Position numbers and translations under genes: made by a program. The notes below the pieces were generated by a model, which saw nothing but the letters and a program-made list of their open reading frames with translations, was not told where the DNA came from and searched no databases. Of a stretch of 35,677 nt of DNA, positions 25,925 through 34,038 are shown piece after piece. The stretch comes from an uncultured Bacilli bacterium (GTDB lineage Bacteria > Bacillota_I > Bacilli_A > RF39 > UBA660): NCBI GenBank assembly GCA_944359075.1, contig CALVSR010000009.1, positions 1 to 35,677 of the forward strand, written 5' to 3'. Every line of letters begins with the position of its first letter. Positions within the stretch are counted from its first letter, which is position 1.

Positions 25925-26557
25925 TTAACTACAATTAATATTATGATTTAGAATATATTCTCTAGCAGTCATAGTACTAGTTAAAATAGAGTCAGAAAAG
26001 TTTCCGTTTCCTAAATAATTAAATGTTTCTGTATATTCTACAATATCATCATCATTTTTACTACAACTGTTATAAGTTGGTTCTGATGCAACAACATCAC
26101 TAGTAATTACTAAACTATTATTTTCAATTACACATGTACCTGGGAAATTTCCTCTTAATTCAATTGTATTAGCATTATTTTCTGATGACGACCCATTCCC
26201 AATAAAAGATGCAACGATTCTAGCATTTTGATCTATACCATAATAGCTGTAAAGATCAAATGACGCTACTTGAATCACTAAAATATCATTTAATTTTCCG
26301 ATTACTTCAATATTCGTACCAGTAAGATCTACATATTGATTATTGACAAGTATTTTTACATTAGGCATAGTTCCTTCTATTGTATAATCCAATGTTACCT
26401 CTTGAGAAAAACCATCTTCTTCTAAACTAGATGTACCATTATCTGTATTATTATTTTTATCCATTACTTGATTATAAATCATAAATCCACTAAATCCCAT
26501 AATTAGACTTACTAATACTCCTATTAAAATTCCTAGCCATAATTTGTTTGTTTTCAT
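25925..26557 (-). CDS. Single-pass extracytoplasmic protein behind a G-tract promoter
   Basis: A short cytoplasmic start, an anchor helix at about 7-29, an Asn/Asp/Ser-rich linker (about 33-50), then about 160 residues of Ser/Thr/Asn-rich, probably beta-sheet sequence outside the cell. Three Cys (TCVIE, NSCSK and the penultimate NCS) could give one disulfide. No lipobox or LPxTG is present. GGAGC sits six bases before the ATG. It is first in a two-gene unit with 25863-25006, under a promoter whose spacer contains ten G. I do not recognise the extracellular domain. A surface protein with switchable expression is a reasonable hypothesis. Confidence 0.75.
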   Translation of the reverse strand: MKTNKLWLGILIGVLVSLIMGFSGFMIYNQVMDKNNNTDNGTSSLEEDGFSQEVTLDYTIEGTMPNVKILVNNQYVDLTGTNIEVIGKLNDILVIQVASFDLYSYYGIDQNARIVASFIGNGSSSENNANTIELRGNFPGTCVIENNSLVITSDVVASEPTYNSCSKNDDDIVEYTETFNYLGNGNFSDSILTSTMTAREYILNHNINCS

Positions 26558-26588
26558 TTTTTGCTCCTTTTTCTTTTTATATATTTCT

Positions 26589-26619
26589 ATTCTACCCCCC
26601 CCCCAGCGTATTTTGTCAA
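26589..26619 (-). promoter_or_regulatory. Promoter with G10 tract in the spacer (possible phase-variable promoter)
   Basis: On the minus strand: perfect -35 TTGACA (26614-26619), a 19-base spacer made of nine mixed bases plus ten G (26595-26604), and -10 TAGAAT (26589-26594). The start codon at 26557 is about 25 bases past the expected transcription start. Seventeen bases is the usual optimum, so loss of two G would strengthen it. A 16-base dyad, ATTTTGT-2-ACAAAAT (26610-26625), overlaps the -35 and could be an operator. Confidence 0.7.
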
Positions 26620-26665
26620 CAAAATTTTTTTGTAAATATTGAATATTCCAAGTTTTCGTTCATGA

Positions 26666-27427
26666 TTATGAAACCTTTATTTCAAAATCCTCTGTTGTTC
26701 CAATATCAGCAAATTCCATATGAATGGTTAAAGTGACAGAAGTTCCTTGTATGGAACTGATATAATTACTAAAGTCCAAATCCGCACTTTTTAATATTTC
26801 TCCTGATGTATATAGCTGAATAGAATTTAATTGTTCATTATCAATGCTTAAATCATCTTTATAGGTAGTAGCTAAGTTTTTATTAGAAACCGTGTATTTG
26901 ATTACACCATTGTTTTCAGTTGGAATCTCATTTTCTACTAATACTAAAATATCTTCGATATCACAGTATTTTAAAAATCTACTAGGATTTTCTGTGATGT
27001 GATAAGTACCATTTTCTAAAATTAAATAATTATCGCTTAAAATTGCATAATCGGTAGTTATTCCATCTTTTACTAATGTAAATTTTTCTTTATCGTCTAT
27101 CCTTTTTCCTAAATAAACTTCGCTAATACCATTATAAGAAACGGTATAGGAGTAGCTATAATTAATATCATTTTCTCCTATGTTTGAACTAGGATTTTCT
27201 TCTGGAATGTCAGAAGATGGTGAAGAAGTAGCAGTAGAGGTTGGTGAGGAAGTAGAAGGACTATTTTCATGGAGTTGCGTCGAATTATTTCCTCCTATTC
27301 GTATCAATACAATTAATATTAAGATGAAAATGCCATATATAGCTAGCATAGCAACAGCATGGTATCTATCATCCTTTTCTTTGCCAAAGCACTTTTTTAA
27401 AATTTCTTTCCATTCTTTATTTTTCAT
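26666..27427 (-). CDS. Single-pass membrane protein with Ser/Thr/Pro linker
   Basis: About 25 cytoplasmic residues rich in Lys are followed by a transmembrane helix (about 25-44, AMLAIYGIFILILIVLI). A Ser/Thr/Pro-rich linker (about 48-85) and a domain of about 165 residues lie outside. That domain is rich in Tyr, Asp and Ile with no recognised motif. A TTG at 27448 would overlap fmt. The ATG at 27427, one base after the fmt stop, is preferred and suggests translational coupling to fmt. It occupies the position where rsmB follows fmt in many Firmicutes, but is not related to it. Confidence 0.75.
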   Translation of the reverse strand: MKNKEWKEILKKCFGKEKDDRYHAVAMLAIYGIFILILIVLIRIGGNNSTQLHENSPSTSSPTSTATSSPSSDIPEENPSSNIGENDINYSYSYTVSYNGISEVYLGKRIDDKEKFTLVKDGITTDYAILSDNYLILENGTYHITENPSRFLKYCDIEDILVLVENEIPTENNGVIKYTVSNKNLATTYKDDLSIDNEQLNSIQLYTSGEILKSADLDFSNYISSIQGTSVTLTIHMEFADIGTTEDFEIKVS

Positions 27428-27428
27428 A

Positions 27429-28367
27429 TTACTCGAATACCTTACCAATTAATTTTTGGGGATCTACTCCATTTAAATACTCTTTTACACGCATCTTTCT
27501 TTTTCCTGCAAATTGAATTTCTGTAATGATTATCTCCCCATCATGAGTACTAACTCCGATACCATCCTCATAAATTTTACCAATTTCTCCATTTTTTCTA
27601 GTTGTAAAAAAGCTATTACTAATTCGAGAATCATAGATTTTCACAATATTCCCATCTAATATTGCATAAGCTCCTGGCCAAGGATTTAAGCCTCGAATTT
27701 GATTAAAAATATCAATGGTGTCTTTGCTAAAATCTATTTTTTCTTCCTCACGAGATATATTCCAAGCATAAGTAACCTCTTCTTCTTTTTGTTTTATGGG
27801 ATGAATATCTCCTGATACAATCTTAGGAATGGTTTCTAATAAAAGCTTAGTTCCCATTTCGCTTAATCGATCATGTAAGGTACCAACATTATCAGTTGGT
27901 AAAATAGGAGTATCTACTTGTGAAATAATATCACCAGCATCCATTTTTTCTACCATGTACATAATGGTAACACCAGTTCTAGGATAATTATTGATAATTG
28001 CTTTATGAATAGGTGCCCCTCCTCTTAATTTAGGAAGTAAAGAAGCATGCACATTAATGCATCCATATGGAGGAAAATCTAATAAGACTTTAGGAATAAT
28101 CTGCCCGTAAGCACAAGTTACAATCATATCGACATCTAGTTTTAATAAATCCTTATATTCTTCTTTAATCTTCACTGGTTGATACACTCTAATATCATTT
28201 TTGAGTGCTAATTCCTTAACGGGAGAAAATCTTACTTCTCGCTTTCTACCGACTTCCTTGTCTGGCTGAGTCACTACTCCAACGACATCATAATGATCTA
28301 TAAGACCTTGTAATACTTTTACACTAAATTCTGGGGTTCCCATAAATAAAATTTTTAGTTTATTCAT
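27429..28367 (-). CDS. fmt: Methionyl-tRNA formyltransferase
   Basis: It formylates initiator Met-tRNA. Key features are LFMGTPEFSVKVL at the N-terminus, GREREVRFSPV-like loop (here GRKREVRFSPV), the catalytic Asn-His segment INVHASLLPKLRGGAPI (about 105-121), a conserved Asp in EKMDAGDI, and GLNPWPGAYA at the start of the C-terminal OB domain. Length, 312 aa, is standard. Its ATG overlaps the TGA of the upstream thioredoxin-like gene. No peptide deformylase gene is adjacent, unlike the common def-fmt pair, so def must lie elsewhere. Confidence 0.96.
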   Translation of the reverse strand: MNKLKILFMGTPEFSVKVLQGLIDHYDVVGVVTQPDKEVGRKREVRFSPVKELALKNDIRVYQPVKIKEEYKDLLKLDVDMIVTCAYGQIIPKVLLDFPPYGCINVHASLLPKLRGGAPIHKAIINNYPRTGVTIMYMVEKMDAGDIISQVDTPILPTDNVGTLHDRLSEMGTKLLLETIPKIVSGDIHPIKQKEEEVTYAWNISREEEKIDFSKDTIDIFNQIRGLNPWPGAYAILDGNIVKIYDSRISNSFFTTRKNGEIGKIYEDGIGVSTHDGEIIITEIQFAGKRKMRVKEYLNGVDPQKLIGKVFE

Positions 28368-28954
28368 GATTTCATCTCCTCAATCCACTTTTGATAAATA
28401 TCAGTAAGTTCTTCTTTTTGCTCTTCTGTCATTCCATTATAAGGATTATGATAACTTTCTACGGTACCGCGATGATGTCCTATAATCGTTCCGTTTTCGA
28501 TAAAATAAACATCTGGAACAGCTAAAACCTTTTGTCCTTCCTCATTTTCTTCCAAATAATCTGCTAATATTTTATACAACCCTTCACGAATAGAGGAAAT
28601 ATCTAATTGATGAATATCAGCGTAATAAATAGTATCTATATTATTTTGCTTTGCTGCATCTATCAAGATAGGAACACTATTACGACACCATGGACAAGTA
28701 TTATAACCAAAATATAATATTCCCGTTCCTGTTTCTAAGAATGTTAATATTTCTTCTTCAGAAAGATACTTTATCCCATTGTCCCAAGGAATCGATATCT
28801 TGATCTTTTTACCATTATTATATTCTATATAGTTAATGTACTCATAGGATAGTTTAAAACGAATAGAATCATTTTGATAACAATAAATACCGATTCCTAA
28901 TATTAAGATTAGGAAAAGACATATCGTAATTAATATTATTTTCTTTTTCTTCAT
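28364..28954 (-). CDS. Membrane-anchored thioredoxin-like protein
   Basis: An N-terminal helix (about 6-25) anchors a thioredoxin fold outside the membrane. The redox motif is CPWC within YFGYNTCPWCRNSVPIL (about 83-99), and VPDVYF supplies the cis-Pro strand. The fold continues to about residue 165, followed by a helical end. Similar CPWC proteins are annotated as bacteriocin or transporter accessory thioredoxins, so it may reduce or isomerise disulfides of exported proteins. Three ATGs (28963, 28960, 28954) are in frame. 28954 is chosen because GGATG precedes it and the promoter at 28972 would leave the earlier ones almost leaderless. The TGA overlaps fmt. Confidence 0.8.
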   Translation of the reverse strand: MKKKKIILITICLFLILILGIGIYCYQNDSIRFKLSYEYINYIEYNNGKKIKISIPWDNGIKYLSEEEILTFLETGTGILYFGYNTCPWCRNSVPILIDAAKQNNIDTIYYADIHQLDISSIREGLYKILADYLEENEEGQKVLAVPDVYFIENGTIIGHHRGTVESYHNPYNGMTEEQKEELTDIYQKWIEEMKS

Positions 28955-28971
28955 ACACATCATCCAATAAC

Positions 28972-28980
28972 ATTATAACA
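28972..28980 (-). promoter_or_regulatory. Extended -10 promoter for the thioredoxin-fmt unit
   Basis: TATAAT (28972-28977) preceded by TGT forms an extended -10. A -35 is not convincing. It implies a very short leader. Confidence 0.5.
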
Positions 28981-28989
28981 TGAAAATAG

Positions 28990-30363
28990 TTAACGAAAAA
29001 GAAAATAAGCGCCTATGAATAATAGTACCATTTCAGTAACCAATACAACTATTAAGAATGTTTCCTGCACATTGGCAGCATTATTATCAAATACCAGCTT
29101 TTTCTGATATTGGTTTAATAATTGTTGAGCTTCTTCATTAGTATATCCTTTTTGCATAAGCGTTTCTAGCACAGCATTTAAAAGTACTAATTGATCACTA
29201 TTCGGGTTGCCAGGAATGATAATAATGCTATCATGATTGATATCTTCTGTAATATAAGCACCATTTTCACAAAAAGCACTTATCAAATCTTGATAACGAT
29301 CATCTATTCCAAATTTCATATCATAACGGTTTCCATTATTTTTAATTGCTAGCTTAAAAGAGCCCGGTTGATTCAACACTTGTTCCTCCACTATTTTTAG
29401 TGCTAGCATTATTTCAGGAGAGTAAGTACCAAGAATATCCATATAAGAAGTGGAAGAATCATAATTGTTTACTAGTTCCATCACTTTAGGGAGAATATCC
29501 TTCTCTAAGTGTGTTTCATCTATAGACGGAGGAAAATGTCCAAAAGTAACTTGGAAATTGGCTTCTTCTCTTTCTTGTTTTACAAATTTCATATCCATAT
29601 CTTGATTGAAATTAAATTCGTTATTTTCCACCATAAGAGCTAAGGTCATCATTGCTACAAAATTCATAGATTCAGAATGATTGGCATTTCCTTCTACTAC
29701 AACACTGCCATCTTCTTTTACTTCTACTTGCGAATCTTTGTTATCTACTTGCTTTTCTTCTGCTACTAATACATTTTGAAGTAAGGCCTCATCTCCTGGT
29801 TTTTCTAAAACTTGAGTTAGTTGTTCTATAGGAAGCTCTACTAACGTTTTATCTTCCCTTGTCAAAAGTTGATTTCTTTCATCCAAATATTCCGTCACTT
29901 GTTCGGTATTATCTTTGAGTTTATAAACATCCGCCTCACTTTGAATGCTATCTACAAGAGTATCATCACTATCAGATACCATAACACCAACAGCATCCAG
30001 ATCTTTTTTTACTTCTTCTACTAAGTCAGTTTTAATTTCCTGAACAGTATCACTATTTTCTTGATGAGTTTTTTCTTTATTCTCTAAATACTGTTTCATA
30101 AAATTTTCTAAATAAAGAGAAGCGTGATAAACATCTGTATTTTCGTCAAAATCATCACAAATTTGTTGTAATTCTTCTTCGACTTCTAGTGGAACATTAT
30201 TTTTTTCTAAGAAGATAGAAACTTCTTTTTTTATTTCTTCTACTGTCTTACTTCCTTGAATTCTAAATTGGAACTTATCTAAATTTGTATCAGCTTCTTC
30301 TTTTTCTATAAGGCTTTTATTCTGATCCGATATATAATTATCCAGCATATAATACTTGTTCAT
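28990..30363 (-). CDS. Acidic tail-anchored protein of unknown function
   Basis: A 457-aa protein with no N-terminal signal. It is strongly acidic and probably helical up to about residue 230, with Glu/Lys-rich stretches. A more globular part (about 235-420) includes FGHFPPSIDE and NNGNRYDMKFGIDDR. The only membrane helix is at the very C-terminus (about 435-456), followed by one Arg. That makes it a tail-anchored protein facing the cytoplasm, a rare topology in bacteria. I recognise no family. It lies between the SpoIID-like gene and the thioredoxin gene, with a terminator before it and a possible promoter of its own. Confidence 0.75.
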   Translation of the reverse strand: MNKYYMLDNYISDQNKSLIEKEEADTNLDKFQFRIQGSKTVEEIKKEVSIFLEKNNVPLEVEEELQQICDDFDENTDVYHASLYLENFMKQYLENKEKTHQENSDTVQEIKTDLVEEVKKDLDAVGVMVSDSDDTLVDSIQSEADVYKLKDNTEQVTEYLDERNQLLTREDKTLVELPIEQLTQVLEKPGDEALLQNVLVAEEKQVDNKDSQVEVKEDGSVVVEGNANHSESMNFVAMMTLALMVENNEFNFNQDMDMKFVKQEREEANFQVTFGHFPPSIDETHLEKDILPKVMELVNNYDSSTSYMDILGTYSPEIMLALKIVEEQVLNQPGSFKLAIKNNGNRYDMKFGIDDRYQDLISAFCENGAYITEDINHDSIIIIPGNPNSDQLVLLNAVLETLMQKGYTNEEAQQLLNQYQKKLVFDNNAANVQETFLIVVLVTEMVLLFIGAYFLFR

Positions 30364-30381
30364 CCTGATTCACTTCCTACT

Positions 30382-30409
30382 ATGTTAAAATCGTAACATA
30401 TTTTAGCAA
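30382..30409 (-). promoter_or_regulatory. Possible promoter for the tail-anchored protein gene
   Basis: TTGCTA (30404-30409), 16 bases and TAACAT (30382-30387), just after the SpoIID terminator. Each box has four matches out of six. Confidence 0.4.
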
Positions 30410-30410
30410 G

Positions 30411-30433
30411 AAAAAAAAGTCATAATCTGACTT
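30411..30433 (-). terminator. Terminator after the SpoIID-like gene
   Basis: A 6-bp stem AAGTCA/TGACTT (30417-30433, 5-base loop) is followed by six T on the minus strand, directly after the stop codon. Confidence 0.75.
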
Positions 30434-30434
30434 A

Positions 30435-31793
30435 TTAATAGATACTAACTCCTGTATAGTAATGTTTTAGAATCTGCTGATAGGTATAACCAGCTTTTGC
30501 CATTCCACTAGCACCATACTGACTCATTCCTACTCCATGTCCATATCCACGAGTTGTAATGATTAAATTTCCATTTTCTAAGGAAAGGTCAAAATCAGCA
30601 GAACGTAGCCCTAATAAATTTCGAAATTCTACTCCACTAAAAGTTTGATTTCCTACTCTCACTTTCTCTACCCGTCCACTATAGTCGCGAGATAATATCT
30701 CGAAACTAATATCATCACTCATATCGACTCCTAACAAGTTTAATACATTAGTAAAATCTTTAGCAACTTCTCTAAGGTAGGAAGTTGCTTCTTTATCCCA
30801 ACTACTATCGACGCTTTTCAAATATGGAACGCTATTTCCCCAAACATATGCAGCATCTTGGGTTTTTCCATTACTAGTAGAATGATAAACAGCATCAATG
30901 TATTTGCCTTGATAATAAATAGATAGCCCTTTCGTCGCAGTTACTGCTGTTTTTATTTTTTGATAATATGTATCAAAAGAAGATCCCCATAACTTTTTCA
31001 ATTCATTATTATCTTTATAACTTTGGGTAGAAACAGTATCCGTTAATTTTCCTCCACTTTCTATTTTTTTTAACGCATAAGTACGAGCAACTACAGCCTG
31101 TGCTTTTAAAGCTTCCAGTGGAAAAGAAGCTGGCATTTCTGCTCCTACTACACCAATTAAATATTCTTCCAAAGATAGAGTAATTACAGTGCCATTAGAA
31201 CGATAAACCGTTACTTGTTGTTCGGTAATACTAGGTTTTTCTACTTCTTCCTTTGTACCAGAATTAGAAGTACCTGGATTAGAAGAATCATTTGAAACAT
31301 TAGGCTTTTGATTCTGGCTATTTTGAGTAGAATTGGTATTACCTGTAGAAGGTTTTGTTACCGAATTAGAAGTATTTTGATTGGAACTATTGGTCATGTT
31401 TTCTATATCGGTATGATCTGTGCTTGTATCACTTTCTATTTCATTTTCTACAGATTCCTCTACCACATCTTCTGGTGTAGTAGAAGGTGGAACCACTTCT
31501 ACTATTGCTTCTGGAATGATGTGATCACTAACATAAGTCAGATTCAATTCCTCTTTAGGAGTGGAAGATCCTGATATTAATAATACTGCTAAAATCACTC
31601 CTCCTACTGAAAGAGCTATTTTTTCACCATCAAACCGAATTTTATTGTCTTTTATAAATTTTTCTATCTTTTGTTTCATGTTACTATATCTATGACGACC
31701 TTTAAAATCCATTCCAAATTCATCTCTATAATTAAGATACAAAATTAGAACCTTTTCGCCATTTATGTTTGCTACTTTATACCCAGTTATCAT
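30435..31793 (-). CDS. SpoIID/LytB-domain protein, putative lytic transglycosylase
   Basis: SpoIID cleaves glycan strands during sporulation engulfment; relatives act in vegetative cells. Residues 1-57 are cytoplasmic, a helix at about 58-74 anchors the protein, and a long Ser/Thr/Asn/Pro-rich linker runs to about 190. The SpoIID domain (about 200-452) has LEEYLIGVVGAEMPASFPLEALKAQ with the catalytic Glu in AEMP, AVVARTYAL, YHSTSNGKTQDA, and the final GYGHGVGMSQYGA. The N-terminus before the helix is longer than in SpoIID of spore formers. Nothing else for sporulation is visible here, so sporulation cannot be concluded. A hairpin covers its ribosome site, and priA lies upstream. Confidence 0.88.
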   Translation of the reverse strand: MITGYKVANINGEKVLILYLNYRDEFGMDFKGRHRYSNMKQKIEKFIKDNKIRFDGEKIALSVGGVILAVLLISGSSTPKEELNLTYVSDHIIPEAIVEVVPPSTTPEDVVEESVENEIESDTSTDHTDIENMTNSSNQNTSNSVTKPSTGNTNSTQNSQNQKPNVSNDSSNPGTSNSGTKEEVEKPSITEQQVTVYRSNGTVITLSLEEYLIGVVGAEMPASFPLEALKAQAVVARTYALKKIESGGKLTDTVSTQSYKDNNELKKLWGSSFDTYYQKIKTAVTATKGLSIYYQGKYIDAVYHSTSNGKTQDAAYVWGNSVPYLKSVDSSWDKEATSYLREVAKDFTNVLNLLGVDMSDDISFEILSRDYSGRVEKVRVGNQTFSGVEFRNLLGLRSADFDLSLENGNLIITTRGYGHGVGMSQYGASGMAKAGYTYQQILKHYYTGVSIY

Positions 31794-31822
31794 AAAATCA
31801 CCATTTATAGTATGGTGATTTT
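31794..31822 (-). promoter_or_regulatory. Hairpin masking the SpoIID-like gene ribosome site
   Basis: A perfect 11-bp stem (arms 31794-31804 and 31812-31822, 7-base loop) ends at the base before the ATG at 31793. Its 3' arm contains the GGTGA ribosome site. On the plus strand the same element is followed by T residues and would work as a terminator, but no plus-strand gene feeds it. Confidence 0.55.
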
Positions 31823-31835
31823 TTTAGAATTTCAA

Positions 31836-34007
31836 CTAAATATGAATTGGGTTGAAATCAATATCAATCTTTATTTTTGAATTGGATTTATAGTGCTCTT
31901 GTAAATTTCTTAAAGTAGAATATAAAGCTTGCTCTTCTTTGTATTTTAAAATAATTTGAAAACGATAAACATTGTTTACCCTAAAAACATTAGCGATGCT
32001 AGGTCCTAATAGAGTCGTCTTAGTAAGATTTTTTTGTAAATATTCTGCTACTTTACTACTAATATTTTTAGCTTCCTCATAAGATTTGCTTAATACTCGA
32101 ATGACAGTCAAATAGTAATAAGGAGGATAGCCAAGTTGATGTCTAATCTGCATTTCTTGGGTAAAGAATCCAATATAGTCATGATTTTTAGCATAGCGAA
32201 TTGCATAATGATCTGGATTAAAGGTTTGAATGATTACCTTCCCCTCTTTTGCACCACGACCACTTCTTCCAGCTACTTGACACAGTAATTGAAAGGTAGT
32301 TTCACTACTTCTAAAATCTGGAATATTTAAACTGGTATCGGCATTGATTACTCCTACTAAGGTAACATTAGGAAAATCAAGACCTTTGGCAACCATTTGT
32401 GTTCCTAATAAAATATCGTAATCACCAGAAGAAAAGCTTTTAATAATTTTCTCGTGACTTCCTTTTCGACTCGTAGTGTCCAAATCCATGCGAACTACTC
32501 TTTGATTAGGAAATTGTTTTAATAACTGTTCTTCTATTTTTTCGGTTCCAATGCCTAAAGTCGACATGGCCTTTTCTCCACATTCTGGGCAAGTAGGATT
32601 CAGCTTGGTACCATAACCACAGTAATGGCATCGTAAAGTATTGCTACTTTTGTGATAAGTTAAAGTAATATCACAGTTGGGACACTTTTCAGTATAACCA
32701 CAATTTTTGCAAGTTACAAAAGAAGAATATCCTCTTCGATTTAATAATAAAATTACCTGTTCTTTATTTGAAAAAGCTTTTTCCATGCTGTTTATTAATT
32801 CTTTTGAAAAGTAGCTAGTTTTCTTTTTCATTTCCTGATTCATATCTACTACTTCAATCCCAGGAAGAGATTTATGGTTAACTCTTTCTTTTAGTTCAAT
32901 TAATTCATACACTCCTTTTTTGGCTCTAGCATAGGTTTCTAAAGTTGGAGTAGCGCTTCCTAAAATAACTGGACAATGGTGATATTTGCTTCTCCATTTC
33001 GCAATATCCAAAGCACAGTATTTAGGATTACAGCTATCTTGTTTATAACTATCCGTATGTTCTTCATCGATAATAATCATACCAATATTTTGAAGTGGAG
33101 CAAAAATAGCACTTCTAGCACCAATTACTATTTTTACCTCACCACGAGCAATTCTACGCCATTCATCATATTTTTCTCCTTCACTTAAACGACTATGTAA
33201 AATCGCAATCGAATCCGTAAAACGAGTCTTAAATCGTGTTACAATTTGCTCTGTTAATGATATTTCTGGTACTAACACAATACTTTCTTTTCCATCAGCA
33301 AGTAATCTTTCAATGATTTCCATATATATTTCTGTTTTTCCACTGCCAGTTACACCATGAATCAAAAAGACAGTGTCTGTATTTTTTTTATTTAAAACTG
33401 TATCTACTGCCTTCTGCTGTAAAAGTGTTAGAGGATATTTTGTTTTCACATTAGATTCATGTTTTAAGCGATATATTTCTTCTTCCGTTTCTTTAATAAT
33501 TCCTTTTTTTAATAATGTCTTAACACTACTACTGGATATTAAAGTAGCCTCTTTTTTTAGAATTCTACCGGATTTTTTAATCAAATGAACGATTTTTTCC
33601 TGTTTTTCGTTTAGTGTAATCTTACCTTCTTCCCCTAAAACTAAATAATGTTCCATTTTTTTAGGAATGGTTACTCCCTTTTTAGCTTTTAAGGCTTTCG
33701 GTAGCATTGCTTGGTAAGCTGATATTAAAGTAGATAAAGTGGTATCCGCAACATATTTTCCTAAAGATAATAATTCCTCATTTAAAATGATATCTGTATC
33801 TACTACATCTATAATTTCTTTTAATTCATAATCTGTATCACTAAAATCGTTCATTTCTAAAACAAAACCTTCTAGTGTTTGATGAGCAAATGGTACAGTA
33901 ACCCGAATTCCAACTTTCATTTTAGAGACTAATATCTCTGGTATAAGATAATCAAAAGTTCTATCAATATTTTTACTAGATAATTCCACTAATACTTTCG
34001 CTATCAT
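31836..34007 (-). CDS. priA: Primosomal protein N' (PriA helicase)
   Basis: A 3'-5' helicase that restarts stalled replication forks. The N-terminal DNA-binding domain (about 1-110) is followed by the helicase core: GVTGSGKTEIYM (Walker A, about 218-229), DEEHTDSYKQD (Walker B DEEH), GSATPTLE, and the C-terminal lobe LLGTQMVAKGLDFPNVTLV and QVAGRSGRG. The zinc-binding region has paired Cys motifs CKNCGY, CPNC, CHYCGY, CPECG (about 437-480). Length, 723 aa, is slightly short but complete. AAAGGAGC precedes the ATG. It heads the priA-fmt-rlmN-prkC cluster. Confidence 0.97.
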   Translation of the reverse strand: MIAKVLVELSSKNIDRTFDYLIPEILVSKMKVGIRVTVPFAHQTLEGFVLEMNDFSDTDYELKEIIDVVDTDIILNEELLSLGKYVADTTLSTLISAYQAMLPKALKAKKGVTIPKKMEHYLVLGEEGKITLNEKQEKIVHLIKKSGRILKKEATLISSSSVKTLLKKGIIKETEEEIYRLKHESNVKTKYPLTLLQQKAVDTVLNKKNTDTVFLIHGVTGSGKTEIYMEIIERLLADGKESIVLVPEISLTEQIVTRFKTRFTDSIAILHSRLSEGEKYDEWRRIARGEVKIVIGARSAIFAPLQNIGMIIIDEEHTDSYKQDSCNPKYCALDIAKWRSKYHHCPVILGSATPTLETYARAKKGVYELIELKERVNHKSLPGIEVVDMNQEMKKKTSYFSKELINSMEKAFSNKEQVILLLNRRGYSSFVTCKNCGYTEKCPNCDITLTYHKSSNTLRCHYCGYGTKLNPTCPECGEKAMSTLGIGTEKIEEQLLKQFPNQRVVRMDLDTTSRKGSHEKIIKSFSSGDYDILLGTQMVAKGLDFPNVTLVGVINADTSLNIPDFRSSETTFQLLCQVAGRSGRGAKEGKVIIQTFNPDHYAIRYAKNHDYIGFFTQEMQIRHQLGYPPYYYLTVIRVLSKSYEEAKNISSKVAEYLQKNLTKTTLLGPSIANVFRVNNVYRFQIILKYKEEQALYSTLRNLQEHYKSNSKIKIDIDFNPIHI

Positions 34008-34029
34008 AACATTTGCTCCTTTCTATCTA

Positions 34030-34038
34030 AGTATATCA
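34030..34038 (-). promoter_or_regulatory. Extended -10 promoter for priA
   Basis: TATACT (34030-34035) preceded by TGA, about 22 bases before the ATG. The -35 region has only weak similarity. Confidence 0.5.
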
